A stretch of 64,000 bases of DNA from Bacteroidales bacterium (GTDB taxonomy: Bacteria > Bacteroidota > Bacteroidia > Bacteroidales > F082). Positions 46,492-55,663 of this stretch are shown in pieces (position 1 is the first letter of the stretch; each line of letters starts with the position of its first letter). The notes below the pieces were generated by a model, which worked only from the letters and a program-made list of their open reading frames with translations, was not told where the DNA came from and made no database searches. The stretch is taken from assembly GCA_900769945.1 (NCBI GenBank), contig CAAGIO010000038.1:1-64000 (forward strand), given 5' to 3'. The translations under genes were made by a program, and so were the position numbers.

Positions 46492-46923
46492 ATGGTTTGG
46501 AAACTTATTTCTGTCGCTCTACTGTCAACAGTAAAAACATTGTTCGCTCCTTCATTAGGTTTTGCTGAAGGGCTCTCTTTCTTTTGGACATTCGTCTCTA
46601 CTGCTATAGGAGGCATTATCGGGTTCGTGGTGTTCTATTTCTTTATCGACAGAATAATAGCTTTGTTGAAGAGGAAAGATGAGATTGTCGCACTCACTCA
46701 GAAAAAAATCCGGAAGGCGAGACAGATAATAAGTTGGAAGCGGAAATATCCTATAGGGTTATTTATCTTTATTCTACCTCTTCTTTCTATCCCTGTTATG
46801 GCGTTCATTATCAAGAGGTTCTATAATCATAACAAAAAAGTCTTTTCTTTATCATTTGTCTCGGTAACAGTTTTCTCACTTTTAGGCTGCATACTTTTCT
46901 CGCCTATCTTAGCCATAGTATAA
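46492..46923 (+). CDS. Small membrane protein of unknown function
   Basis: A 143-residue protein, not recognised. Hydrophobic segments are at about 5-25 (weak), 29-53, 86-106 and 117-142, separated by a strongly basic loop (IALLKRKDEIVALTQKKIRKARQIISWKRKYP). It should be an inner-membrane protein with three or four helices. It has its own promoter and no operon partner, so context gives no clue. Codon use looks like its neighbours. Confidence 0.75.
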   Translation: MVWKLISVALLSTVKTLFAPSLGFAEGLSFFWTFVSTAIGGIIGFVVFYFFIDRIIALLKRKDEIVALTQKKIRKARQIISWKRKYPIGLFIFILPLLSIPVMAFIIKRFYNHNKKVFSLSFVSVTVFSLLGCILFSPILAIV

Positions 46924-47032
46924 CAGGGTGATAAAGTGTTAGGTTAGATAAGCACGTTTTTATTAGAAATAAAGGTTCTGTCCTGCAAATCAATGATTTA
47001 AACAGGACAGAATTATTTTTGTTAAGAAGTCT

Positions 47033-47983
47033 TTACAATTGGCATAAAGCGGCTGCACCGAGTATAGCCACTTCATTATCAGCGAGTTCCGACACTCTGA
47101 TATCGACTGTTCCTTTATATATGAAGAGGAGGTTTTCTTCGAACGACTTGCGTAGAGGTTTCATCAGCACCTCGCCGGCATGAACAGGACCGCCCATAAG
47201 GAAGATGGCTTGTGGTGCCGAGAATGTCACGGCGTTTGCCATTGCAACACCGAGGAGGTATCCAACGTTTTCGAAGGTCTGTATTCCGATAGGGTCGCCG
47301 GCGTTTGCAGCGTCGCCCACCATCTTTGATGTCAGCTTGTCAACAGGAATATCCTTTAACACGCCGTTATACATCGGCCTTTGCTCCATCAGCTCGATGG
47401 CAGTGCGGCGAATACCGGTGGCCGAGGTGTAAGTCTCAAGGCAGCCTTTCCTTCCGCAACCGCATTGGCGGCCGTTCAGGATAATTGTTGAATGTCCAAG
47501 CTCGCCGGCGGTGCTTGTAGAGCCGAGCACGAGTTTCCTGTCGATGATGATGCCGCTGCCGACACCCGTTCCGAGGGTGAAGGTGATAAAATGGTCTAAG
47601 TCTTTTGCCCCGCCATATATCATCTCGCCGTATGCAGCAGCGTTGGCGTCGTTCGAGACAACAATCTTTGTGTCAATGTATTGCTTCATCAGCTCGACAA
47701 GCTTCACATTGCCTTTGAAGTTGAGGTTCGGGGCGTTGTCGATGCTTCCCATGTATGTGTTCCCGTTGGGCGCGCCTATCCCGATGCCATCGATTTCAAC
47801 GATGTTGTTCCTCCCAAGCAGCTCGTTGATCTTCTCCGCCATGTCCTTCACATATTGGTTCGCATCGTAGTATTCGTTAGTCTTAAGATTTACTTTGTCA
47901 ATGATTTTCCCGTCGTTTCTGACAAGCCCGATATCGGTGTTTGTGCCTCCAATATCGATTCCGATAGAGTAAGATATTTGCAT
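47033..47983 (-). CDS. ROK-family sugar kinase (glucokinase-like)
   Basis: A 316-residue kinase, start at the ATG at 47983 (MQISYSIGIDIGGTN); an alternative ATG at 47992 would leave almost no leader behind the -7 box at 48003-48010. Motifs: phosphate loop DIGGTNTDIGLV, catalytic region VSNDANAAAYGE, LGTGVGSGIIID, and the ROK zinc motif CGCGRKGCLE. It phosphorylates glucose or a related hexose such as N-acetylmannosamine. No DNA-binding domain, so an enzyme and not a ROK repressor. Monocistronic by spacing. Confidence 0.9.
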   Translation of the reverse strand: MQISYSIGIDIGGTNTDIGLVRNDGKIIDKVNLKTNEYYDANQYVKDMAEKINELLGRNNIVEIDGIGIGAPNGNTYMGSIDNAPNLNFKGNVKLVELMKQYIDTKIVVSNDANAAAYGEMIYGGAKDLDHFITFTLGTGVGSGIIIDRKLVLGSTSTAGELGHSTIILNGRQCGCGRKGCLETYTSATGIRRTAIELMEQRPMYNGVLKDIPVDKLTSKMVGDAANAGDPIGIQTFENVGYLLGVAMANAVTFSAPQAIFLMGGPVHAGEVLMKPLRKSFEENLLFIYKGTVDIRVSELADNEVAILGAAALCQL

Positions 47984-48002
47984 ATTGTACATTTTTTTAG
48001 TG

Positions 48003-48010
48003 CAAAAGTA
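48003..48010 (-). promoter_or_regulatory. -7 box of the ROK kinase gene
   Basis: Reads TACTTTTG on the minus strand, about 20 bases upstream of the chosen start at 47983. The ileS box TATCTTTG lies on the other strand at 48053-48060. Confidence 0.55.
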
Positions 48011-48093
48011 AAAAATTCTATCATAATCACAAACAAAATCATTCTTTTTTTATATCTTTGCGAAATGTTTATTAAAGAAATATCTAACATTTT

Positions 48094-51000
48094 ATGAAAG
48101 ACGCATATCGCGAATATAAATTCTTGAATCTCACAAATGTTGCAGATGAGGTTCGTAAATATTGGGAAGACAATGATATTTTCCAGAAAAGTGTAGAGAA
48201 CACCAAAAACGGCACAGCTTATGTGTTTTATGAGGGACCTCCTTCAGCTAACGGAATGCCGGGCATACATCACGTCATGGCAAGGACGATAAAGGACACC
48301 TTCTGCCGTTTCCAGACATTAAAAGGAAAATATGTGAGCCGTAAAGCAGGCTGGGACACACACGGCCTGCCCGTAGAACTCGGCGTTGAGAAGAAACTCG
48401 GCATCACAAAAGAAGATATAGGAAAGAAAATCAGTGTTGACGAATATAATAATGCTTGCCGCGAGGAAGTGATGAAATATAAGGACAAATGGGACGACCT
48501 CACCCGCCAGATGGGCTACTGGGTTGACCTTAACGACCCTTATATCACCTTCACTAATGAATATATCGAGACACTATGGTACCTACTGGCAGAGTTATAT
48601 AAAAAAGGTCTGCTCTATAAGGGATACACCATTCAGCCGTTCTCTCCTGCCGCCGGAACAGGACTCAGCTCACACGAGTTGAACATGCCGGGCTGCTACC
48701 GCGATGTGAAAGACCTTACCTGCGTCGCCATGTTCCGCCTGAAAGCCGAACAGAGGAAACTTCAGAAGCTGCCTTTCGATGCCGACATCAACTTCAACGA
48801 TGTGCAGGTCGTGGCATGGACTACTACACCATGGACACTCCCGTCAAACACTGCCCTCGCCGTAGGACCGAACATTGAGTATAACCTCGTAAGAACCGTC
48901 AACCCTACCGACGGAACTCCTGCGTTCCTCATCTTAGGGAAACCACTCATGAACTCCTTCTTCCCTTCTGAAGAAGAGAAGCCTTCGTTTGAGGACTTTA
49001 AGGTGGGAGACAAGAAACTTCCTTATGAGGTGCTCGGCACTTGTAAAGGTAAAGACCTCGTTGGCCTTGATTATGAGCAGCTTATCCCTTGGGTCACACC
49101 TGATGGTGACGCCTTCCGTATCATTCCTGGCGACTTCGTCACAACAGAAGATGGTACAGGCATAGTGCATATCGCCCCTACCTTCGGAGCCGATGATAAC
49201 CGCGTGGGCAAACTGAACAATATCCCTCCGCTCCAACTTATCGACAAAGACGGCAAGGCACAGCCTATGGTTGACCGCACAGGTAAGTTCTTTGTTATTG
49301 AAGACCTTGACACCGAATGGGTTAAAACACATCTCAATATTGATGAATATTCCAAATACGCTGGAAAATTCGTTAAAAACGCATACGACCCGACAAAGAC
49401 TGACAAGGACATCTCCTTAGATGTCGAGATCGTCGTCATGCTTAAAGAACAACGCAAATTGTTCAAGAGCGAGAAACATACTCACAACTATCCGCACTGC
49501 TGGAGAACCGACAAACCTGTTCTCTATTATCCACTCGACAGCTGGTTTATCAGAACTACCGCGTTGAAAGACAGAATGATAGAACTGAATAAGACTATCA
49601 ATTGGAAACCGGAGGCCACTGGTTCTGGCCGTTTCGGCAACTGGCTTGAAAACCTTGTTGACTGGAACTTGTCGCGTTCGAGATATTGGGGCACTCCTCT
49701 TCCAATTTGGAGGACGGAAGACGGCACCGAGGAAATCTGCATAGGAAGCGTCAAACAGCTGCGTGAGGAGATAGAGAAGTCAATAGCAGCTGGATTTATG
49801 ACTGACAACCCTTATAAGTCGGAGGACTACACTAAGTTCGACCTGCACCGCCCGTATATCGACAATGTCGTCCTTGTGTCTGCATCTGGGAAGAAGATGT
49901 TCAGGGAGCCAGACCTTATCGACGTCTGGTTCGACTCAGGCGCAATGCCTTACGCACAGATACACTATATGGGTGAGGAAGGGAAACTTAACGACAAGAC
50001 ATTCCCTGCCGACTTCATTGCAGAAGGCGTTGACCAGACACGCGGCTGGTTCTTCACCTTGCATGCCATTGCTACAATGGTGTTCGACAGCGTGGCGTTT
50101 AAGAACGTCATCTCTAACGGACTCGTGCTCGATAAGAACGGCAACAAGATGTCGAAACGTCTCGGTAATGCCGTTGACCCGTTCGGCGCGATATCTAAAT
50201 ACGGCGCCGACGCAGTGAGATGGTATATGATAACTAACTCACAGCCATGGGATAACCTGAAGTTTGACGAAGAAGGCGTTGACGATGTCCGCCGTAAGTT
50301 CTTCGGTACTCTATACAACACCTATGCTTTCTTCGCTCTCTACGCCAATATTGATAAATTCGACTATAGCGATGCTGACATACCATTCGAGCAGCGTCCA
50401 GAGATTGACAGATGGATTATCTCTGAGCTCAACTCTTTGGTAATAGAGGTTGAGAAAGACTATGAGAGCTATGAGCCTACAAAAGCCGGCCGTGCAATAG
50501 CACATTTCGTCGATGCGCACCTCAGCAACTGGTATGTGCGCCTCTCACGCCGCCGCTTCTGGAAGAGCAACAGCTCAACAGACAAGACATCAGCGTACCA
50601 GACACTCTACACCTGCCTCGATACCTTGTCGCGTCTCATCTCTCCAATAGCTCCTTTCTTCGCCGAACAACTGTATCGTGACCTTAACAATGTGACAGGC
50701 CGCGATAACGCAATATCTGTGCATCTCACATCTTTCCCAACAGCAAATGAGAGTTTCATCGACAAGAAACTTGAGGAACGTATGGAGATGGCCCAACTCG
50801 TGGCATCAATGGTGCTGTCACTCAGAAAGAAAGCCAACATCCGTGTTCGCCAACCGTTGTCTAAGATAATGATACCTGTCATGTCAGACGAACAGAAAGA
50901 GCAACTCGAGAAAGTGGAAGGACTCATTCTCTCTGAAGTCAATGTGAAGAAAGCGGAATACCTGACAGGTGAGCTTAACATCCTTGTGAAGAAAGTGAGA

Positions 51001-51510
51001 CCAAACTTCGCATCGTTGAAGACACGCTACAGCCGCCTTATCGGACCGCTCACCAAGTTCTTCAATGCGATGACACAAGAGGATATCCGTAAGTTCGAAC
51101 AGAACAACGGCACCACTACAATTATCGATGGACAAGAAGTTAACCTCATCCTTGAAGATGCACTCATCACCACTGAGGATATTCCGGGCTGGACAGTGAC
51201 GACGCAGGATAACGTCACCGTGGCACTCGACATCACCATAACACCTGACTTGTTTGAGGAAGGACTTGCAAGGGAAATCATCAACCGTGTCCAGAACATG
51301 AGGAAAGAGAAGGGATTAGAGGTGACCGACAAGATAATCCTCACGATAGAGAAGAACGCGGATATTCTAAAGTCGGTGGAGCGTTTTGGAGAATACATCT
51401 GCTCGGAGACTCTTGCGACACTTCAGCTTGTTGATGCCGCCGGCGATGCTGCCGAGACGCAGGAACTCGTTGATAATATCTTCGCAAAGATTGCAATACA
51501 GAAACTGTAA
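48094..51510 (+). CDS. ileS: Isoleucyl-tRNA synthetase
   Basis: A 1,138-residue class I synthetase charging tRNA-Ile. The HIGH box appears as PPSANGMPGIHHVMAR (residues about 49-64), the form common in Bacteroidetes; the KMSKS loop is NGNKMSKRLGN near residue 685. The CP1 editing domain holds TTPWTLPSNTALAVGP, and the tail contains the anticodon-binding region and a C-terminal domain. Long form, as in eukaryote-like type 2 IleRS, a group usually less sensitive to mupirocin (family knowledge; not testable here). A TATCTTTG box precedes it at 48053-48060. The dksA-like gene follows after 71 bases. Confidence 0.97.
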   Translation: MKDAYREYKFLNLTNVADEVRKYWEDNDIFQKSVENTKNGTAYVFYEGPPSANGMPGIHHVMARTIKDTFCRFQTLKGKYVSRKAGWDTHGLPVELGVEKKLGITKEDIGKKISVDEYNNACREEVMKYKDKWDDLTRQMGYWVDLNDPYITFTNEYIETLWYLLAELYKKGLLYKGYTIQPFSPAAGTGLSSHELNMPGCYRDVKDLTCVAMFRLKAEQRKLQKLPFDADINFNDVQVVAWTTTPWTLPSNTALAVGPNIEYNLVRTVNPTDGTPAFLILGKPLMNSFFPSEEEKPSFEDFKVGDKKLPYEVLGTCKGKDLVGLDYEQLIPWVTPDGDAFRIIPGDFVTTEDGTGIVHIAPTFGADDNRVGKLNNIPPLQLIDKDGKAQPMVDRTGKFFVIEDLDTEWVKTHLNIDEYSKYAGKFVKNAYDPTKTDKDISLDVEIVVMLKEQRKLFKSEKHTHNYPHCWRTDKPVLYYPLDSWFIRTTALKDRMIELNKTINWKPEATGSGRFGNWLENLVDWNLSRSRYWGTPLPIWRTEDGTEEICIGSVKQLREEIEKSIAAGFMTDNPYKSEDYTKFDLHRPYIDNVVLVSASGKKMFREPDLIDVWFDSGAMPYAQIHYMGEEGKLNDKTFPADFIAEGVDQTRGWFFTLHAIATMVFDSVAFKNVISNGLVLDKNGNKMSKRLGNAVDPFGAISKYGADAVRWYMITNSQPWDNLKFDEEGVDDVRRKFFGTLYNTYAFFALYANIDKFDYSDADIPFEQRPEIDRWIISELNSLVIEVEKDYESYEPTKAGRAIAHFVDAHLSNWYVRLSRRRFWKSNSSTDKTSAYQTLYTCLDTLSRLISPIAPFFAEQLYRDLNNVTGRDNAISVHLTSFPTANESFIDKKLEERMEMAQLVASMVLSLRKKANIRVRQPLSKIMIPVMSDEQKEQLEKVEGLILSEVNVKKAEYLTGELNILVKKVRPNFASLKTRYSRLIGPLTKFFNAMTQEDIRKFEQNNGTTTIIDGQEVNLILEDALITTEDIPGWTVTTQDNVTVALDITITPDLFEEGLAREIINRVQNMRKEKGLEVTDKIILTIEKNADILKSVERFGEYICSETLATLQLVDAAGDAAETQELVDNIFAKIAIQKL

Positions 51511-51581
51511 ATTTTAGGTGTGGGGAGATTGCCTCATCTCCTCACAAACTTTAACATAATAATAACTTAAACATTAACGCC

Positions 51582-51986
51582 ATGGAAGACTTAATCAGCA
51601 ATTCTAACGAGAAGAACAGGTACAGTGACGAGGAACTGGAAGAATTCAAGGCACTTATCTTGGAACGCCTTGATAAAGCAAGGAAAGACCTCTCCCTTTT
51701 GCAGGAGAACGTCATCGGCGGGGATAATAGTGCTGACGACACGGCTCCTACATTTAAGATTCTTGAAGAAGGCTCCTCTGTATTATCAAAGGAGGAGAAT
51801 AGTGCCTTGGCAGTGCGACAAGCAAAATACATTCAAAACCTTGAGAACGCGCTGATAAGGATTGAGAATAAGACCTATGGAATCTGTAGAGTTACTGGAA
51901 AGCTTATTCCAAAAGAGCGTTTGCGCGCCGTGCCACATGCCACATTAAGCATGGATGCCAAGTTGAATCAGAATAAGAAGAAATGA
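51582..51986 (+). CDS. DksA/TraR-like protein
   Basis: A 134-residue coiled-coil protein. Residues about 15-75 form the helical hairpin (DEELEEFKALILERLDKARKDL and its return helix); the C-terminal part is YGICRVTGKLIPKERLRAVPHATLS. Classical DksA has four zinc cysteines; here only one Cys remains, as in other Bacteroidetes members, so the finger should fold without zinc. It probably enters the RNA polymerase secondary channel. The stop overlaps the lspA start by 4 bases. Confidence 0.9.
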   Translation: MEDLISNSNEKNRYSDEELEEFKALILERLDKARKDLSLLQENVIGGDNSADDTAPTFKILEEGSSVLSKEENSALAVRQAKYIQNLENALIRIENKTYGICRVTGKLIPKERLRAVPHATLSMDAKLNQNKKK

Positions 51987-52555
51987 AAAAGCCACTTGTT
52001 GTCATTTTTTTAGTGTTACTGCTTGACCAAGTGTCGAAGATACTTGTCAAGACATCAATGGCAATAGGCGATGCTATCCCGGTATTCGGGAATTGGTTCT
52101 ATATTTTGTTTATTGAGAATAACGGAATGGCCTTTGGATGGGAGATATCAGGCTCGGTATGGGGCAAGATTTTCCTTACAGTGTTCCGGATAGTGGCGGT
52201 ATCGCTTCTTTTTTACCTGCTGCATTATCTTGCCAAGAAGAAGGTCGGTTTCGGTCCGTTGTTCGGACTGTCGCTTGTCACGGCTGGTGCGCTCGGCAAC
52301 ATCATCGACTGTATGTTCTATGGGGTGATATTCGATTATGCGGGCCTGATGCAGGGGCGTGTGGTTGATATGCTGTATTTCCCGTTGTTCACCTTCCCCG
52401 ACTGGGTGCCTTTAGTAGGAGGCGACATCTTCTTCAGCCCGGTGTTTAACATTGCAGACAGCGCGATAACAATAGGAATGCTGTATTTAATACTATTCCA
52501 ATGGAAATTTATCAAGAACTTTGAAACGATAATTGGACAAAAACAACAACAATAA
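51983..52555 (+). CDS. lspA: Lipoprotein signal peptidase (signal peptidase II)
   Basis: A 190-residue inner-membrane aspartyl protease that removes signal peptides of lipoproteins. Four membrane segments; catalytic aspartates are in GALGNIIDCMFYG and FNIADSAITIG. The start VVIFLVLLLDQVSKILVK holds the conserved DQxSK. A loop insert of about 25 residues before the second Asp is usual in Bacteroidetes. ATGA overlap with the dksA-like gene; 4 bases before atpD. Confidence 0.95.
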   Translation: MKKPLVVIFLVLLLDQVSKILVKTSMAIGDAIPVFGNWFYILFIENNGMAFGWEISGSVWGKIFLTVFRIVAVSLLFYLLHYLAKKKVGFGPLFGLSLVTAGALGNIIDCMFYGVIFDYAGLMQGRVVDMLYFPLFTFPDWVPLVGGDIFFSPVFNIADSAITIGMLYLILFQWKFIKNFETIIGQKQQQ

Positions 52556-52559
52556 TATC

Positions 52560-54071
52560 ATGGAGAAAAAAATCGTTGGTCGCATTGCACAGATCATTGG
52601 ACCTGTCATCGACGTAGCTTTTGAAGACGGGAAGAATCTTCCAAACCTGTTGGACGCCTTAGAGATAACGCGCGACAACGGTGACAAGCTCATCACCGAG
52701 GTGCAGCAGGACATCGGTGAGAACACCATGCGCACCATAGCCATGGACTCTACCGACGGTCTTAGACGCGGTATGGAGGTGGTCAGCCTCGGACATCCTA
52801 TCACTATGCCTACAGGCGACCAAGTTAAAGGACGTCTCTTCAATGTCATTGGCGAAAGTATCGATGGCTTGAAGCCGATGAAGGAGGGAAGACGTAACAG
52901 CATACACCGCGAGCCTCCAAAATTCGAGAACCTGTCAACAAAACAAGAGGTGCTTTTCACCGGTATCAAGGTCATCGACCTGATTGAACCTTATGCAAAA
53001 GGTGGAAAGATTGGTCTCTTTGGTGGCGCTGGTGTCGGTAAGACGGTCCTTATCATGGAGCTTATCAACAACATCGCTAAGACATACTCCGGAATGTCGG
53101 TCTTCGCCGGTGTTGGAGAGCGCACCCGTGAGGGCAACGACCTTCTGCGTGAGATGATAGAGTCTGGCGTCATCAAATATGGTAAGGAGTTTGCCGAGTC
53201 GATGGAAAAAGGCAGCTGGGACCTCGATAAAGTCGATTACAACGAGCTTGACAAGTCGCAGGCCACCTTGGTCTTCGGACAGATGAACGAGCCTCCGGGA
53301 GCAAGGGCGAGAGTGGCACTGTCGGGTCTTACCATGGCAGAGTATTTCCGTGATGGTGACGGCGACACCGCCGGCCGCGACATCCTTTTCTTTATTGATA
53401 ACATCTTCCGTTTCACACAGGCCGGCTCCGAAGTGTCAGCACTCCTCGGTCGTATGCCTTCTGCCGTAGGCTACCAGCCTACACTCGCATCAGAGATGGG
53501 CCTCATGCAGGAACGAATCACCTCCACAAAGAGCGGCTCCATCACCTCAGTGCAAGCTGTCTATGTGCCCGCCGACGACCTCACCGACCCGGCTCCGGCT
53601 ACAACCTTCGCACACCTCGACGCTACTACCGTGCTTAGTCGTAAAATCTCTGAACTCGGTATCTATCCCGCCGTTGACCCTCTCGACTCTACCTCAAGAA
53701 TCTTGTCTCCGGAAATCGTGGGTGAAGAACACTATAACACAGCACAGAGAGTCAAAAATATCCTCCAGAGATATAAGGAACTACAAGATATTATCGCCAT
53801 CCTCGGTATGGACGAGCTGTCGGAAGAAGACAAACTCGTCGTCAACAGGGCGAGAAGGGTGCAGAGGTTCCTCTCCCAACCTTTCCATGTGGCAGAACAG
53901 TTTACAGGACTCAAAGGAGCCGTCGTGAGCATAGAAGACACCATCAAAGGCTTTAATATGATTATGGACGGCGAGGTTGACCAATATCCTGAAGCAGCAT
54001 TCAACCTTGTGGGCACTATTGAGGAAGCTATTGAGAAAGGTAAAAAAATGTTAGCAGAAAACAAGGAGTAA
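52560..54071 (+). CDS. atpD: ATP synthase F1 subunit beta
   Basis: A 503-residue catalytic subunit. I start at the ATG at 52560 (MEKKIVGRIAQIIGPVIDV). Walker A GGAGVGKTVLI, Walker B region DILFFIDNIFRFTQAGSEVSALLGRMPSAVGYQPTL, and the adenine pocket near the C-terminus. It follows lspA by 4 bases and precedes atpC by 3. In other Bacteroidales atpD-atpC are followed by atpB and the remaining subunits; here a terminator and an unrelated porin operon follow, so the rest must be elsewhere. Confidence 0.98.
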   Translation: MEKKIVGRIAQIIGPVIDVAFEDGKNLPNLLDALEITRDNGDKLITEVQQDIGENTMRTIAMDSTDGLRRGMEVVSLGHPITMPTGDQVKGRLFNVIGESIDGLKPMKEGRRNSIHREPPKFENLSTKQEVLFTGIKVIDLIEPYAKGGKIGLFGGAGVGKTVLIMELINNIAKTYSGMSVFAGVGERTREGNDLLREMIESGVIKYGKEFAESMEKGSWDLDKVDYNELDKSQATLVFGQMNEPPGARARVALSGLTMAEYFRDGDGDTAGRDILFFIDNIFRFTQAGSEVSALLGRMPSAVGYQPTLASEMGLMQERITSTKSGSITSVQAVYVPADDLTDPAPATTFAHLDATTVLSRKISELGIYPAVDPLDSTSRILSPEIVGEEHYNTAQRVKNILQRYKELQDIIAILGMDELSEEDKLVVNRARRVQRFLSQPFHVAEQFTGLKGAVVSIEDTIKGFNMIMDGEVDQYPEAAFNLVGTIEEAIEKGKKMLAENKE

Positions 54072-54074
54072 GCC

Positions 54075-54311
54075 ATGAAACTGCAAATTCTCTCACCGGA
54101 AAAACAAATCTTCAACGACGACACCGTCCTCGTGCAACTGCCGGGAACTGACGGCTTGTTCGAAATCCTCAATAACCACGCACCCATGATAGCCTCCCTC
54201 GGCGAAGGCCGTATCAAAGTGCAACTCCCTGACGAGTCATTGCAGTTCTTTAATATTAGAGGCGGCGTGGTGGAGGTCTTGAATAATAAAATCCTCGTCC
54301 TCGCAGATTAG
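54075..54311 (+). CDS. atpC: ATP synthase F1 subunit epsilon, short form
   Basis: A 78-residue protein, only the N-terminal beta-sandwich (KLQILSPEKQIFNDDTVLVQLPGTDG, FNIRGGVVEVLNN). The C-terminal helical hairpin that can inhibit the enzyme in most bacteria is absent, a form seen in other Bacteroidetes. It forms the central stalk with gamma. Last gene before the terminator at 54321. Confidence 0.95.
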   Translation: MKLQILSPEKQIFNDDTVLVQLPGTDGLFEILNNHAPMIASLGEGRIKVQLPDESLQFFNIRGGVVEVLNNKILVLAD

Positions 54312-54320
54312 TCTTAAATA

Positions 54321-54381
54321 GGAATCTCACAAATATGTTGATTATCAAGTATTTATCAATTATATGTGAGATTTCTTTTTA
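54321..54381 (+). terminator. Terminator after atpC
   Basis: GGAATCTCACA pairs with TGTGAGATTTC across a long imperfect stem, followed by TTTTTATT. It begins 10 bases after the atpC stop codon and separates atpDC from the porin operon. Confidence 0.75.
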
Positions 54382-54388
54382 TTAAATA

Positions 54389-54432
54389 GTAAAAACTTTT
54401 ACTTTTTTTTAAAAAATGGTAAAAACTTTTAC
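54389..54432. promoter_or_regulatory. Twin palindromic operator in front of the porin operon
   Basis: GTAAAAACTTTTAC occurs twice, at 54389-54402 and 54419-54432, with start points 30 bases apart (about three helix turns). Each has perfect 6-base arms GTAAAA/TTTTAC around AC. The second copy ends 9 bases before the -7 box TACTTTTG at 54442-54449, so a bound dimer would overlap the -33 region. This suggests a regulator binding site; the regulator is not identified. Confidence 0.6.
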
Positions 54433-54441
54433 TTTTTTGTG

Positions 54442-54449
54442 TACTTTTG
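54442..54449 (+). promoter_or_regulatory. -7 box of the porin gene
   Basis: TACTTTTG fits TAnnTTTG; the ATG at 54488 follows after 38 bases, which supports that start over the longer frame from 54416. Confidence 0.6.
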
Positions 54450-54487
54450 CAACGTCATTTGTTAATAATTCAAAAAAAATAAAAAAA

Positions 54488-55588
54488 ATGAACTTAAAGA
54501 AATTTTTACTATCATTCGCAATGCTGACGTTCGTAGCAGTTACGGCTGTCAGCGCACAAGAGACAAAAGACAAGAAGGAGTTTGCTATTTCCGATTATCT
54601 GAAGATCTCAGGTAACTTAGACCTTGAATATGACAATCTCCATTGGAAGCAAAACGACGGCTCGATGAAAGAGACAAGCACATTCAATCTCCGCCGTGGT
54701 CGTTTGGTCGCCTCGGGCAACATCACCAAGCAGCTTGAGTTCAAGTTCCAGCTTGAGATGGCATCGAATCCGAGAATCTTAGATGCCTACATGAAGTTGA
54801 ACTTACACAACAGTTTCCAGATTCGCATCGGGCAGGGAAAGATTCCGTTCACCATTGAGAATCCATACGCTCCATCATTCCTCACCATTGACAACACACA
54901 GGTGATCAACGCGTTATCAGGAATGGGCTCTGATCCTCTCATCGCAAATAACAAATATGGTGGCGGTCGTGAGATGGGTGTCGCTATCATGGGCGGCTTC
55001 ATTGAGAGAGAAGGCTACAGCGTCATCAACTATAATATAGGTATTTTCAACGGCAACGGCATCAATGTAAAGAACGACAATCTGAGTTTCGCCTACGTTG
55101 GTCAGTTAGAAATCAAGCCTATTAAAGACCTCAAGTTCCATGCTTCAGCATATCTCGGCGAGTACAAGCTCAATGACAGCGTCGAGAAGGCTTTGAGAAA
55201 CCGCTATGCTGTTGGTGCTGAATATTCTTCAAAGACATGGATGCTTCGTTCAGAATATGTATGGGGAGTAACCGAGTTGAATGACAATCCGGCGGTGCTT
55301 GCTTCAACAATGAACCAGAAATCAGATGGTTTCTATGCACAGGCGGCATACAACTTCTATCTCAAATGCAAGAACGGGAAGACACAGACATTATATCCAG
55401 TGGTGCGTTACGACTATTATGCAAAAAATTCAGAAGTCAACGCTGGCAAGTCAACATATTGGCTGGCAGGTATAGGCTGGTGGCCTGAGAAACACCTCCG
55501 TTTCCAGCTTAACTACACTTTAAGGCATGAGATTGGGAAAGAGAACCTCGGTCACTATGTAGCGGCACAAGCCACTGTCAAATTCTAA
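54488..55588 (+). CDS. Outer-membrane porin (OprO/OprP-like)
   Basis: A 366-residue protein with signal peptide MNLKKFLLSFAMLTFVAVTAVSAQ, start chosen at 54488 behind the -7 box. The mature part is a strand-rich barrel with FNLRRGRLVASGNITKQLEFKFQLE and KLNLHNSFQIRIGQGKIPFTIEN, the pattern of the phosphate-selective porin O/P family, ending in Phe (AQATVKF). Substrate unknown; the next gene is a putative anion exporter, so the pair may handle an anion such as sulfate or sulfite. Preceded by twin operators. Confidence 0.87.
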   Translation: MNLKKFLLSFAMLTFVAVTAVSAQETKDKKEFAISDYLKISGNLDLEYDNLHWKQNDGSMKETSTFNLRRGRLVASGNITKQLEFKFQLEMASNPRILDAYMKLNLHNSFQIRIGQGKIPFTIENPYAPSFLTIDNTQVINALSGMGSDPLIANNKYGGGREMGVAIMGGFIEREGYSVINYNIGIFNGNGINVKNDNLSFAYVGQLEIKPIKDLKFHASAYLGEYKLNDSVEKALRNRYAVGAEYSSKTWMLRSEYVWGVTELNDNPAVLASTMNQKSDGFYAQAAYNFYLKCKNGKTQTLYPVVRYDYYAKNSEVNAGKSTYWLAGIGWWPEKHLRFQLNYTLRHEIGKENLGHYVAAQATVKF

Positions 55589-55663
55589 ATAAACAATTGA
55601 TAATTAACTATTATGGTGCATATTGCATGATTTCTTTATGCACCATAGCATAAATTTTTTGAT

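Noticed and set aside
51582..51986. Broken zinc finger in the DksA-like protein
   Set aside because: Only one of four cysteines remains, but this is usual in Bacteroidetes members of the family, so it is not a sign of decay.
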